Source: Abditibacteriaceae bacterium (GTDB taxonomy: Bacteria > Armatimonadota > Abditibacteriia > Abditibacteriales > Abditibacteriaceae). Taken from it: a stretch of DNA of 64,000 bases. The notes under the pieces are model-generated. The model made no database searches and was not told where the DNA came from. It saw only the letters and a list, made by a program, of their open reading frames with translations. A program made the position numbers and the translations under genes. Location: positions 1-64,000 of the forward strand of contig JAFAZH010000026.1 in NCBI GenBank assembly GCA_019239895.1, read 5' to 3'. Positions 15,072 to 23,295 of the stretch are shown here, piece by piece (position 1 is the stretch's first letter; every line of letters begins with the position of its first letter).

Positions 15072-17492
15072 ATGACCATTACAAAACATTATTGCAACAC
15101 TATGCTGCCTCTGGCGATTATGATGCTTATAGGACTACTTGCCCCTACTGCGCAAGCAGCAGACAACGCAAGGCGCTTTGATTTTGGCGCAGCACAAACG
15201 GAGAAGGGTTATGTTGCAGTAGGAGCAGCCACGCGCTTTTCCCCAGCGCAGGGCTACGGCTGGCTGAATATCACCGGCTTACTGGATCGAGACCGTAGTG
15301 AACCCGATGCTCTACGGCGCGACTTTGTTTTTGGCAAGGAGGCCCAAACCTTTCGCATCAGTGGCTTACCCCCTGGCCACTATCTGTTGCGCGTCATCTG
15401 TGGGGATATGGCTTTCGGCAATCATGTCACACGGGTTAAAATCGCTAATGCTCCTACAGCCTGGCCTTTGTTACAACCCGGCTTGGCTGAATTCGCTACA
15501 TTAACAGTTGGCATCAATGTTAGCCAGAACACCCTCGACATCACCTTCGATTCGCCGCAACAGAACTGGATTGTCAATGCCTTATCGTTGGAACCCACCA
15601 CGACACTGGCCGCGCCGACTGTTGAGCGACAGCATTTCGCGCCCTCTTCCGCCAAAAGCACCTGGGGGCCGGTTCTCACCTGGCCCGACCCGACCAAAGT
15701 CTTGCTGGATACATTCCGCCAGAATGGAACAACATCCACTGCCCCTAATTTTGCACCGACAGGACTCACTCGCGCTGATTATCTCAAGCTGATGGCGAGC
15801 GAAGTGAACTTCTGGAAAGGCCATCAGGCTGCGACGGGCGCGATCATTGATCCCTATCGCAAGGTGGAGTGGCAGTATAGCACACCCGCTTTCGCCCACG
15901 CTGCCACCGCGCTGGTAGTCTGGGGGCATCGCAAAGATTTGCTTGAACCAGCAGCCAAAGCCACCGACTGGGCCGCACAGACTTTGAGCGAGCGTAAAGC
16001 TGCCAGTGGGCATGAAGATTTTTTTGCCCCGATGCTGGCGCACACCATTCCCCTGCTAAAACCGTTAGTCGCCCCAGAGCGGGCGGCGCGTTGGGCCGCC
16101 CAAATTCGGGGTTTCAATCCTTTTGCAATCTACCGGGCAGCACCCGGCGCTGGTAACTGGAATGTGGTGTCCGCTTCCGGGGAGGCCCGTTTTCAGCAAA
16201 TAGGCTTGCGGGAGGCAGGCAACAAGTTCGTCGAGAACAGCTTCGCGCTTCAGGGCGAGCACTTTGGTTCACCCTATGGATTGTATCTGGAAGGGCCAAT
16301 GGCTTACGACCACTTCCCGCGCCTGTGGGCAGGTGACATGATTGCCAATGGCTACACTGGCCCATACCATGCAGAACTAACGGAAGTATTACGAAGAGCA
16401 TCCATTACCAGCTTATTTATGCAGTCACCGTGGGGCGAACTGCCAGCGGGAGGCCGCTCCGCTCATCATCAGTGGAATGAGGCTGAGCAGTGCGTGACTT
16501 ATGAAATCTACGCAGCACAGGCATTGAAGAATGGGGATATACAACTGGCGGGCATATACAAGCGGGCTGCACATTTATCGCTCTCCTCCATGCGCCGTTG
16601 GGTGCGGCCCAGTGGTGAGATGCAGATCGTCAAAAACTGGGTTGACCCGGCGCAGGGCCATGCCTTTGAAGGCTATTCAGCGCATTCACAATATAATCTG
16701 CTGCCAATGGCGATGCTGGCTATTGCCTACGATCACGCGGCCACCACGGAAGCGGTTGCGGAGCAACCTGCCCCAGCAGATAGAGGAGGTTATGTCCTCG
16801 AAATCGCTCCCTTACATAAAGTCTTTGCCAACGCCGGGGGCACTTACATTGAAATTGATACGAGCGCCGATCATCACTATGATGCTACCGGGCTGATTCG
16901 AGTTCACAGCAAGGGGCTTTCTCCCCAATTGGGGCCGAGTGATAGTATTCTCGCGCACCCGGTTTACAAAGTCCCGGCTAATAGTCCGACCACAACCACT
17001 TCCGGTATTGGGGTTGCCTGGAAAGCTGCTGATGGTACGTGGCATCAGTTAGGCGAACTGAGTGCAGCTCAGATCACTAAAGCGACTGTATCAAACGTGA
17101 ACGCCATACCACAACAGGTTAGCTTCGATTTAGCCTATGCGGGTAATTTACTGGGAGCGACTCGGATTATCGAACACTACACCATCATTCCAGGTCGGGT
17201 GGAATTAACGACACAGATGGAAGGCTATCAGGGCGCGTTGCGTTATACCTGGCCGGTGCTGGCCGATGATGGCAAAACTCCCAGCGTCATTAACGTCACC
17301 AATAACACAGTATCAGTCTCGCAAGATGGCGGCAAAACCGCTCAAACCTTTACGCCGGTGGGTGCTAACAGTGTGCGCGTGGCAGTTGAGCGTTATCCTA
17401 ATCATAATGGCTGGGCCAGGCTGGGCGTCGCCGAATATGCACGCGGCGGTAAAATTACCCTTGTCATCGCGCCCAAAGTTCCGCTGCCGTAA
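15072..17492 (+). CDS. Large secreted protein, probable polysaccharide lyase/glycosidase-like
   Basis: This 806-aa protein has a signal peptide (hydrophobic 12-28, cleavage near AQA-A). A beta-sandwich of the galactose-binding/malectin type follows (about 33-180: RRFDFGAAQTEKGYVAVG, RISGLPPGHYLLRVICGD). A helical domain of about 350 residues comes next, with EGPMAYDHFPRLWAGDMIANG and AGGRSAHHQWNEAEQCVTYE; this looks like an (alpha/alpha)n toroid. The C-terminal third is a beta-rich sandwich, as in heparinase II/III- or chondroitinase-type lyases. The layout suggests a polysaccharide-active enzyme, but I cannot assign a family. It overlaps the next gene by one base (TAATG), so translation is coupled. 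Confidence 0.75.
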   Translation: MTITKHYCNTMLPLAIMMLIGLLAPTAQAADNARRFDFGAAQTEKGYVAVGAATRFSPAQGYGWLNITGLLDRDRSEPDALRRDFVFGKEAQTFRISGLPPGHYLLRVICGDMAFGNHVTRVKIANAPTAWPLLQPGLAEFATLTVGINVSQNTLDITFDSPQQNWIVNALSLEPTTTLAAPTVERQHFAPSSAKSTWGPVLTWPDPTKVLLDTFRQNGTTSTAPNFAPTGLTRADYLKLMASEVNFWKGHQAATGAIIDPYRKVEWQYSTPAFAHAATALVVWGHRKDLLEPAAKATDWAAQTLSERKAASGHEDFFAPMLAHTIPLLKPLVAPERAARWAAQIRGFNPFAIYRAAPGAGNWNVVSASGEARFQQIGLREAGNKFVENSFALQGEHFGSPYGLYLEGPMAYDHFPRLWAGDMIANGYTGPYHAELTEVLRRASITSLFMQSPWGELPAGGRSAHHQWNEAEQCVTYEIYAAQALKNGDIQLAGIYKRAAHLSLSSMRRWVRPSGEMQIVKNWVDPAQGHAFEGYSAHSQYNLLPMAMLAIAYDHAATTEAVAEQPAPADRGGYVLEIAPLHKVFANAGGTYIEIDTSADHHYDATGLIRVHSKGLSPQLGPSDSILAHPVYKVPANSPTTTTSGIGVAWKAADGTWHQLGELSAAQITKATVSNVNAIPQQVSFDLAYAGNLLGATRIIEHYTIIPGRVELTTQMEGYQGALRYTWPVLADDGKTPSVINVTNNTVSVSQDGGKTAQTFTPVGANSVRVAVERYPNHNGWARLGVAEYARGGKITLVIAPKVPLP

Positions 17493-18241
17493 TGAGCAAA
17501 AGAATTATGAGTGAACAACCCTTACACCTGGCGATGTGGTCTGGCCCGCGCAATATCTCGACAGCAATGATGCGGGCGTGGGGCAATCGGCCTGACACCT
17601 TTGTGTGCGACGAACCGTTCTACGCGCATTATCTGGCATCCACTGGCAAAGACCATGCGATGGCCAATGAGATTATTGCGCAGGGTGAAACCGATTGGCA
17701 GCAAGTCGTCGCCTGGTTGACTGGCCCAGTGCCCGAAGGCAAGCGCATTTTCTATCAGAAGCAGATGACCCACCATATGCTGCCGCACATCGAGCGTGAC
17801 TGGTTGAGCCAAGTGACCAACTGCTTTTTAATTCGCCATCCGGCTGAGGTTATTCCTTCGTATATTAAAAAGCAGGGCGACCCGGAAGTGATGGACTTAG
17901 GTTACGTCCAGCAAGCGGAGCTATTCGACTGGGTGCAAGCGCACACTAACACAACGCCACCTGTCATTGATACCAAAGATGTGCTGGATACCCCAGAGCA
18001 TACTTTGCGCCTGCTCTGCACCGCACTTAATATCGAGTTCACCCCGGCGATGCTGTCGTGGCCGCCAGGAATGCGTTCCACCGATGGCATTTGGGCACCA
18101 CATTGGTATCCAGAAGTGGAAACTTCGACTTCATTTCGACCTTATCAGCCTAAAGCGGAACCCATTCCTGAACATTTGCAAGGCGTTTACGAGCAGTGCC
18201 TCGTACCTTACGAGCGACTATACGCCCATCGGCTTCATTAG
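17492..18241 (+). CDS. P-loop sulfotransferase-like protein
   Basis: The 249-aa product has a sulfotransferase-type 5'-phosphosulfate loop, AMWSGPRNISTAMMRAWGNR, near residue 15, and a 3'-phosphate-binding-like segment CFLIRHPAEVIPSYIKK near residue 113. Known sulfotransferases use PAPS, but this subfamily has no proven substrate. It sits just upstream of a class IV aminotransferase gene. In plants the same two domains are fused in the branched-chain-aminotransferase-like proteins, so the two products probably work in one pathway. The ATG at 17492 overlaps the previous stop codon; ATG 17507 is an alternative. The stop lies at the outer tip of an imperfect repeat. Confidence 0.82.
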   Translation: MSKRIMSEQPLHLAMWSGPRNISTAMMRAWGNRPDTFVCDEPFYAHYLASTGKDHAMANEIIAQGETDWQQVVAWLTGPVPEGKRIFYQKQMTHHMLPHIERDWLSQVTNCFLIRHPAEVIPSYIKKQGDPEVMDLGYVQQAELFDWVQAHTNTTPPVIDTKDVLDTPEHTLRLLCTALNIEFTPAMLSWPPGMRSTDGIWAPHWYPEVETSTSFRPYQPKAEPIPEHLQGVYEQCLVPYERLYAHRLH

Positions 18242-18380
18242 ACCTCTTGCATAAGTCAGGTGTGTCATTCCGAGCGCAGTCGAGGAATCTTGAGAGACTC
18301 ATCGAGTGAGATTTCTCCACTGCGCTCATGCTTCGTTCCGGTCGAAATGACACTGGGTAAGATTTACCAAACAGGTCTTT
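18240..18380. repeat. Nested imperfect palindrome, family E variant
   Basis: An inner palindrome (about 18261-18353) pairs GTGTCATTCCGAGCGCAGTC with a right arm ending GGTCGAAATGACAC. A weaker outer pair (GACCTCTTGCATAAG against TTTACCAAACAGGTC) encloses it. It fills the gap between the sulfotransferase-like and aminotransferase genes and would form a hairpin in their joint transcript. Confidence 0.7.
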
Positions 18381-18386
18381 TAAAAT

Positions 18387-19292
18387 ATGCAGCAACAATT
18401 CAACGAAAAGAACCGCGACTTAATTGTCAACATCAACGGCAACTTAGTGCATCGAGATGCGGCTGGCATCAGTCCCTTCGATTCCGTAGTACAAGGCGGC
18501 GATGCGGTGTGGGAAGGTCTGCGTCTGTACAATGGCAAGATTTTCAAGCTGCACGAGCACTTGGAGCGGCTCCGCGATTCGGCCCTGGCATTAGCGTTTG
18601 CCGAGATTCCGTCTTCGGAAGCCATCATTGAGCAAATTCAGCGCACCCTAGCGGCCAACTCCATGACTGACGGCGTCCATATCCGCTTGACCCTAACGCG
18701 GGGCGTGAAAGTCACATCCGGCATGGACCCCCGCCTCAATCAATCGGGGCCGACGCTCATTGTGTTAGCCGAACATAAGCCACCAGTGTACGATAAGGGC
18801 GGCTTAAAGCTTATTACTAGCAGCGTGCGACGGCCTCCGCCCGACTGTCTTGACCCTAAGATTCATCACAACAATTTGCTGCCTTCAATCTTGGCCAAGA
18901 TCGAAGCCAATCATGCCGGGGCCGACGATGCGCTTATGCTTGATATGCGCGGTTTTGTCGCAGAAACGAATGCCACTAATATTTTCCTCGTGCGCCATTC
19001 CCAGGTGCTGACCAGTCGCCCTATTGCGTGTCCTGAAGGCATCACCCGCGCTACAGTTTTGGAAATCTGCTCGGCTCACGGCATTCCCTGCAATGAGATG
19101 GACTTATCACTAACTGATGTTTACCGCGCCGCTGAGCTATTCTGCACCGGCACAATGGGCGAATTAGCGGCGGTCACTCAAGTAGATGGTCGAACCATTG
19201 GCGATGGCAATCCCGGCCCACTGACCAGTCGTCTCAGTGCGCTGTTCGTGCAACGCACGGCAGAGGAAGGGGTAGCAGTCGTCACTCATTAG
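18387..19292 (+). CDS. Class IV aminotransferase (BCAT/D-amino-acid type)
   Basis: A 301-aa PLP enzyme of fold type IV. The catalytic lysine is Lys158 in LDPKIHHNNLLPSILAKIEA. The glutamate motif DMRGFVAETNATNIFLV and the phosphate-binding FCTGTMGELAAVTQVDGR are both in the usual order. Family members are branched-chain aminotransferases, D-amino-acid transaminases or aminodeoxychorismate lyases. The sequence RLYNGKIFKLHEHLERL is BCAT-like, but the neighbouring sulfotransferase-like gene points to the plant BCAT-like fusion type, whose substrate is unknown. I therefore avoid calling it ilvE. The start follows directly after the intergenic repeat. Confidence 0.88.
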   Translation: MQQQFNEKNRDLIVNINGNLVHRDAAGISPFDSVVQGGDAVWEGLRLYNGKIFKLHEHLERLRDSALALAFAEIPSSEAIIEQIQRTLAANSMTDGVHIRLTLTRGVKVTSGMDPRLNQSGPTLIVLAEHKPPVYDKGGLKLITSSVRRPPPDCLDPKIHHNNLLPSILAKIEANHAGADDALMLDMRGFVAETNATNIFLVRHSQVLTSRPIACPEGITRATVLEICSAHGIPCNEMDLSLTDVYRAAELFCTGTMGELAAVTQVDGRTIGDGNPGPLTSRLSALFVQRTAEEGVAVVTH

Positions 19293-19349
19293 CATTGTCT
19301 CTATTTCTTCAAGGCAGTTTCGTTTTAACTTGACTCATTACAAGTTTGG

Positions 19350-19568
19350 TTATTGGTGCTCTGACTCATTAAATTCTTCACTGTAGGGTATGGCAGCGTA
19401 GGCTTCAGCCATTGTCGAAAAAGGCCCATGCCACTCAAATTCATCACCATAAAATTCCACAAATACTTCCGAGAGCAGTTTAAACGGCATCCATCGTCCA
19501 CCCACAGATCGAATTAAATACCAGTGACCGGGGATGCGCTCTTGTGTATGGTGAGTGAGCGAGTTCAT
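19350..19568 (-). CDS. Small hypothetical protein
   Basis: A 72-aa product rich in aromatic and acidic residues (GHWYLIRSVGGRWMPFKLLS, then EFEWHGPFSTMAEAYAAIP). It has no membrane segment. AGGTGAAAGG lies just before the ATG and supports translation. I do not recognise a family. It could be a genuine small cytoplasmic protein, and its composition is not that of a random reading frame, but confidence is limited. Confidence 0.5.
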   Translation of the reverse strand: MNSLTHHTQERIPGHWYLIRSVGGRWMPFKLLSEVFVEFYGDEFEWHGPFSTMAEAYAAIPYSEEFNESEHQ

Positions 19569-19591
19569 CCTTTCACCTACTTAGAGTAAAA

Positions 19592-19835
19592 GCACTTTAA
19601 AATTATGAACCGCCAAGGACGCCAAGAGCGCCAAGAAGAAGAAGAGGGGGAGAAAAGGAGAGAGGGAGAAGGGGGAATGATTTAGGTGTCATGTTGAGCG
19701 CAGCGAAACATCGCGTGCTTAACAGGTAATGGGGACTCTTCGGCACGCGATGTTTCGCTGCGCTCAACATGACACACGCTCCTTTTCTTCTCTTCTTGGC
19801 GCTCTTGGCGTCCTTGGCGGTTCAATTTAAAGTGC
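19592..19835. repeat. Palindromic element, family I, with nested family E palindrome
   Basis: Outer arms begin GCACTTTAAAATTATGAACC and GCACTTTAAATTGAACCGCC (right arm read on the minus strand), then share CCGCCAAGGACGCCAAGAGC. The centre holds a second perfect palindrome at 19686-19775. The stop and last two codons of the downstream minus-strand gene (19827) lie in the right arm. Confidence 0.9.
19686..19775. repeat. Nested perfect palindrome, family E
   Basis: Two perfectly inverted 33-bp arms, beginning GTGTCATGTTGAGCGCAGCG and ending at 19775, surround a 24-nt loop. They lie inside the family I element. Related copies are at 23141-23264 and 18261-18353. Confidence 0.9.
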
Positions 19836-20612
19836 AAGAATGCGCGTCATAGCGTTGCTGGTGTCATGCACCATTTGTTCTGGCTGTTGGGGATAGGGTG
19901 GCAGTTCGGCGGTGATGTAATTGTCGTAGCCAACTTCGCGGAGGGCTTCTATGACTTTCGGCCAGGGCACATCGCCTTGCAAAAGATACACAAACTGACG
20001 GTCGCTGCTGCGGAAGTCTTTGATATGGACGCGGTGCAACCACCGCGAGCCAAGGGTGCGAATCCACTGCTGCGGAAAGCCATACAGCAAAATATTGCCA
20101 GCATCGAAATAAGCCTTCACATGCGATGAACCAATCTCTTCCAGATAGTGTTTAAATTCGATGGGCGATAGGAGGAACTTATTCCACACATTTTCCAGGG
20201 CAATGGTTACATTATGCTTTTCGGCGTGAGGAGCCAGTTTCTTCATTTCGGCCAGAGAGCGGGAATAAGCCTCTTCATAGCTGGTGTCGCTATTGACGAC
20301 CGCAGGCACGAGGAGAAGCGTATCGGCTCCTATAGAGCGCGCATTCTCTAAGGCGAAGATGGAGCTTTCAACCGTTTTCTGGCGCACCGCCTCATCCGCC
20401 GCTGAGAGCGGCGACTCCCAGTGTGTGCTGCCCATAATGCTAGGGATTTGCAGCCCTGCTGCATCAGCGGCGGCTTTCATGCGCTTGAGTTCGTCCAGGG
20501 AATTGGTGCCGTTAATCTCTACGCCTTCAAACCCGGCTTCTGCCGCCAGCTTAAAACGCGCTTCGGCTTCTAAATTGGGAAGTGACCCGTAAACAATACC
20601 CTTCTTAAACAT
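19827..20612 (-). CDS. Sugar phosphate isomerase/epimerase (xylose-isomerase-like TIM barrel)
   Basis: A 261-aa TIM-barrel protein of the AP_endonuc_2/xylose isomerase-like superfamily. Typical elements are LAAEAGFEGVEINGTNS at the second strand and ADTLLLVPAVV. ENVWNKFLLSP carries the first metal-binding Glu, HVKAYFDAGNILLYG carries the Asp, and HRVHIKDFRSSDRQ the His/Asp pair. These suggest divalent metal-dependent isomerisation or epimerisation of a sugar or hydroxypyruvate-like substrate; the exact reaction cannot be set. Cytoplasmic, monocistronic. The C-terminal RILAL and stop codon come from the adjoining repeat arm, so the end of the protein may have been altered. Confidence 0.88.
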   Translation of the reverse strand: MFKKGIVYGSLPNLEAEARFKLAAEAGFEGVEINGTNSLDELKRMKAAADAAGLQIPSIMGSTHWESPLSAADEAVRQKTVESSIFALENARSIGADTLLLVPAVVNSDTSYEEAYSRSLAEMKKLAPHAEKHNVTIALENVWNKFLLSPIEFKHYLEEIGSSHVKAYFDAGNILLYGFPQQWIRTLGSRWLHRVHIKDFRSSDRQFVYLLQGDVPWPKVIEALREVGYDNYITAELPPYPQQPEQMVHDTSNAMTRILAL

Positions 20613-20654
20613 AGTCTCAATCCTCTCTAAACTTAAAATGTCTAGTCCCGATGG

Positions 20655-20714
20655 AAAAGCAAACGAGGCAGTGGCCGCATAGAGGTCTCTCTATTGCATC
20701 GCCACTGCCTCGTT
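20655..20714 (-). terminator. Rho-independent terminator of the beta-helix protein gene
   Basis: A 14-bp perfect stem pairs 20662-20675 with 20701-20714. On the minus strand it is followed by TTTGCTTTTCC. It lies about 55 nt downstream of the stop of the gene at 20770-22617. Confidence 0.75.
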
Positions 20715-20769
20715 ATTATGCCACACTGCAACGTTTATAGTCAGAGTAGCATTAAGCCTTATCCCGAAG

Positions 20770-22617
20770 CTACTTTGCAATGTTAGATTGCTGCCCCGCC
20801 ACGATGTTATTCTGCTCATCGCGCACATCATTCCAGCGGACAACAACCTCATCGCCTGCTTGTAATGCACCAGGATTCAGGCCCAGTGTTACGCTATGGG
20901 TAACAGCGTTATAGCCAGCACTTTGCACAGCTACGCTTCGTCCGTTCACTTCAACGCTGTAATGTGCCGGGTCACTGGCACTAGCCGCATCTAAGACATC
21001 ACTAAAGTCGAGTTGCACGCTATCTGCAACAGCCTGAGCAGTAGTCTTAGAAGCAGTGATCTTATAGGCAGGCCGTAAACCAATCAGGCGCAGGGAAACA
21101 CCGTCATGGGCGGTGTACACGGGGCGCATAGCCCTGCCTCCGATGATATTCACTTTACTGAAAGCGCCACTGTAATTACGGTACCAGACAACCTTAACTG
21201 AATCGGTCGGTTTGGGAGTAAAGCCACCTACGAAAGTAACATTGAGGGTGCCTGCCAACCGTACCACGCTGTTGGGGTACCCAGCCAGGCTAATCGCGCC
21301 AAATCCCACGAAGTCGCCGCCGATGTTAACGTTCAGCACACCAGTCGCACTTTGGGTAAAGAGCGTGCTCAAGCCTAAACGCCCGGCTTTACCAGAGCCT
21401 CCCAGATTAAGCGTGCCCGCGTTGTTAAAGTCCACATCCGCGAGCGTCTCATTAACTGGCTCCGTATTAAAAACACCACCCACCAGATTATTAATCACTG
21501 CCTTACGACCTGTACTGGCGCTAATCTCCTGAAAGTCCTTCCAGTTGAAGATACCACTATTGTTGATGGTAGTATTAAGGGTTTTGCCAAAACTCGTGCT
21601 CATATTGAACTGCGCACCCTTGAGGATATTCAAAGGGCCAGTGCTGTTGATAACGCCGCCCGTCCAGTTAAATTTACCGCCACTGGCGATGTTGAGGGCA
21701 GCCCCACCATCGGTTTCGGCCAGTGGGTCTAATTCAACAATTCCTGGCACCGTAACCGGACTGGCGACAATGAGCTTGCCTCCATTCAGGCGCAGCGTTC
21801 CACCACCTGTAACGTGCGTCCCACCAGACAGCGTGTATGTGCCGCCAGCTTTAGCTAAGATAGCTCCCGTTGCCACATTAATCGTTCCATTATTGATGCC
21901 CTGCGATTTATCGTTATCGCCGTTAATCTGGAGCGTTCCGCTCTGGACGCTAAGCGTGCCTGTGCTGGTATTATTGATCTGGATGTTACTCAGGGTATCG
22001 GTGCCCTTAGCACCAGCAGCAACGGTGAAAATGCCGCGATTGTTGAGGGTAGAAAAAGGGATTTCATCCTTGCCAATGGAACTTGAAGGGCCGGGGCTGA
22101 TCCAGTTGAATTTACCAGAGTTGTTAATCGTGCCCACCAGGGTGCGCTGACTTGCACCGTTGGCATTTAATTGACCAGTTGTGGTGACATTATAGATACC
22201 CTTCAACCGACCCGCCGCCCAGTTGAGAGTGCCTGCGACAGTTGTGGTCTTAGCCGTTAGTGTCCCGGCAAAGGTCAAGGCCACGGTGCCAGTTGGATTG
22301 ATTGTGGCGGCGTTAGAGACGGTCAATGCGCCGTTCAGATTAAGCGTCGGCCTGGCATTCGTCCCGCCCACTACCAAACCCGCCACTGTATGACCAAAAG
22401 TGAGCTTCACGTCGTAAGTTCCAGGCAATGTGATCGCCACCACATCTGCGTTTCCGGGCACCGCGCCAGTGCTCCAGTTCTTAGGCTCATCGAAATCGCC
22501 ACCGGCTGGATTATTCCACGACACAGTGGCCGCCTGTGCCGCGCTTCTGCCCGCCAAAGCGATTCCAACCACTGCTAATGGCAAGCACCATTTCCTAAAC
22601 TTCCAAATTTTGAACAT
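20770..22617 (-). CDS. Secreted autotransporter-like beta-helix surface protein
   Basis: A 615-aa protein with a signal peptide (cleavage near AQA-A, residue 29). It then has tandem Asn/Gly/Thr-rich strands (NNSGKFNW, NNSGIFNWKDF, NNAGTLNLGG) forming the regular repeats of a right-handed beta-helix, like the passenger of autotransporter or G8/PEP-type surface proteins. It opens with WNNPAGGDFDEPKNWSTGAV, common at the start of such proteins. The last ~95 residues are an Ig-like module with DPAHYSVEVNG and VTLGLNPGALQAGDEVVVRW, closely similar to the C-terminus of the subtilase at 30899-35230. No beta-barrel or SLH anchor is seen. Likely exposed or released; role unknown. Confidence 0.8.
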   Translation of the reverse strand: MFKIWKFRKWCLPLAVVGIALAGRSAAQAATVSWNNPAGGDFDEPKNWSTGAVPGNADVVAITLPGTYDVKLTFGHTVAGLVVGGTNARPTLNLNGALTVSNAATINPTGTVALTFAGTLTAKTTTVAGTLNWAAGRLKGIYNVTTTGQLNANGASQRTLVGTINNSGKFNWISPGPSSSIGKDEIPFSTLNNRGIFTVAAGAKGTDTLSNIQINNTSTGTLSVQSGTLQINGDNDKSQGINNGTINVATGAILAKAGGTYTLSGGTHVTGGGTLRLNGGKLIVASPVTVPGIVELDPLAETDGGAALNIASGGKFNWTGGVINSTGPLNILKGAQFNMSTSFGKTLNTTINNSGIFNWKDFQEISASTGRKAVINNLVGGVFNTEPVNETLADVDFNNAGTLNLGGSGKAGRLGLSTLFTQSATGVLNVNIGGDFVGFGAISLAGYPNSVVRLAGTLNVTFVGGFTPKPTDSVKVVWYRNYSGAFSKVNIIGGRAMRPVYTAHDGVSLRLIGLRPAYKITASKTTAQAVADSVQLDFSDVLDAASASDPAHYSVEVNGRSVAVQSAGYNAVTHSVTLGLNPGALQAGDEVVVRWNDVRDEQNNIVAGQQSNIAK

Positions 22618-22811
22618 AAAGACTCTCCTTTCACTGGGGATTTAAGAGATGCACTGCGACTAATTTATAGATTTTAACACTGGTCTTTTAGCTTGAGATT
22701 AAGGTTGCACCGCCTCAGTGAGAACACGGTGCAGCAAATCTGCTACATTAATTTGGCCAGGCCCTAATATCGGAATAAATAGTCTTGCTACATTGAGTAA
22801 GGCGTCTGGGG

Positions 22812-23087
22812 CTAATCGGATTCAGGCTCAGGTAGCGCAGCAGTTGCCAGTGGCCCGTAGACACGTTCCGCGAGTTCCGGCCCCAGATATAGGTCAGCCA
22901 AGCGCCGACGTAACTCAGTCGGACTTGCATTTGGATGACGAGAGCGTAAACCCGCCAAAGCCATCTTCTTGACGCTCTCGTTCAGCTCTGCCACTATCTC
23001 TAGCCGTCGCCATACCGGAGTCTGTCGGATCATTTCAAGCTGCATAGCTTCGACCTCAAATGGTGTGTCATTAGCTAAGAGTTTCAT
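22812..23087 (-). CDS. Small conserved protein, function unknown
   Basis: A 91-aa, helix-rich protein with EMIRQTPVWRRLEIVAELNE and LAGLRSRHPNASPTELRRRL. This arrangement is shared by a family of small proteins in environmental bacteria. They are often next to a small nucleotidyltransferase gene, but no such partner is here. It is soluble and may be one half of a toxin-antitoxin-like pair whose other half is gone, though that is speculation. It reads away from glmS on the minus strand, with a repeat in between. Confidence 0.65.
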   Translation of the reverse strand: MKLLANDTPFEVEAMQLEMIRQTPVWRRLEIVAELNESVKKMALAGLRSRHPNASPTELRRRLADLYLGPELAERVYGPLATAALPEPESD

Positions 23088-23140
23088 GCCTCTACGATTT
23101 CAATACCGAGTTTATGTTGAAGCGAATAAAGAGTTCTTGT

Positions 23141-23264
23141 AATAGTTTGTCAGGCTGAGCGCAGCGAAGCATCTATTTGGCGGAGCTTCACAGATGCGGG
23201 TTTACCCAATACTCTCTGCACCATCTTACCAGATGCTTCGTTACACTCAGCCTGACAAACTATT
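23141..23264. repeat. Palindromic element, family E
   Basis: Arms AATAGTTTGTCAGGCTGAGC (left, continuing GCAGCGAAGCATCT) and its reverse complement at the right (AGATGCTTCG to AACTATT) surround a loop of about 55 nt. It shares the core GAGCGCAGCGAA with 19686-19775. It lies between the small protein gene and the 3' end of glmS. Confidence 0.85.
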
Positions 23265-23295
23265 ACTTTCTCTCAACGGTTCGGAGTCTCTTTTA

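Noticed and set aside
18387-19292. Naming the class IV aminotransferase ilvE
   Set aside because: The family fold is clear, but context next to the sulfotransferase-like gene and mixed family features do not settle the substrate.
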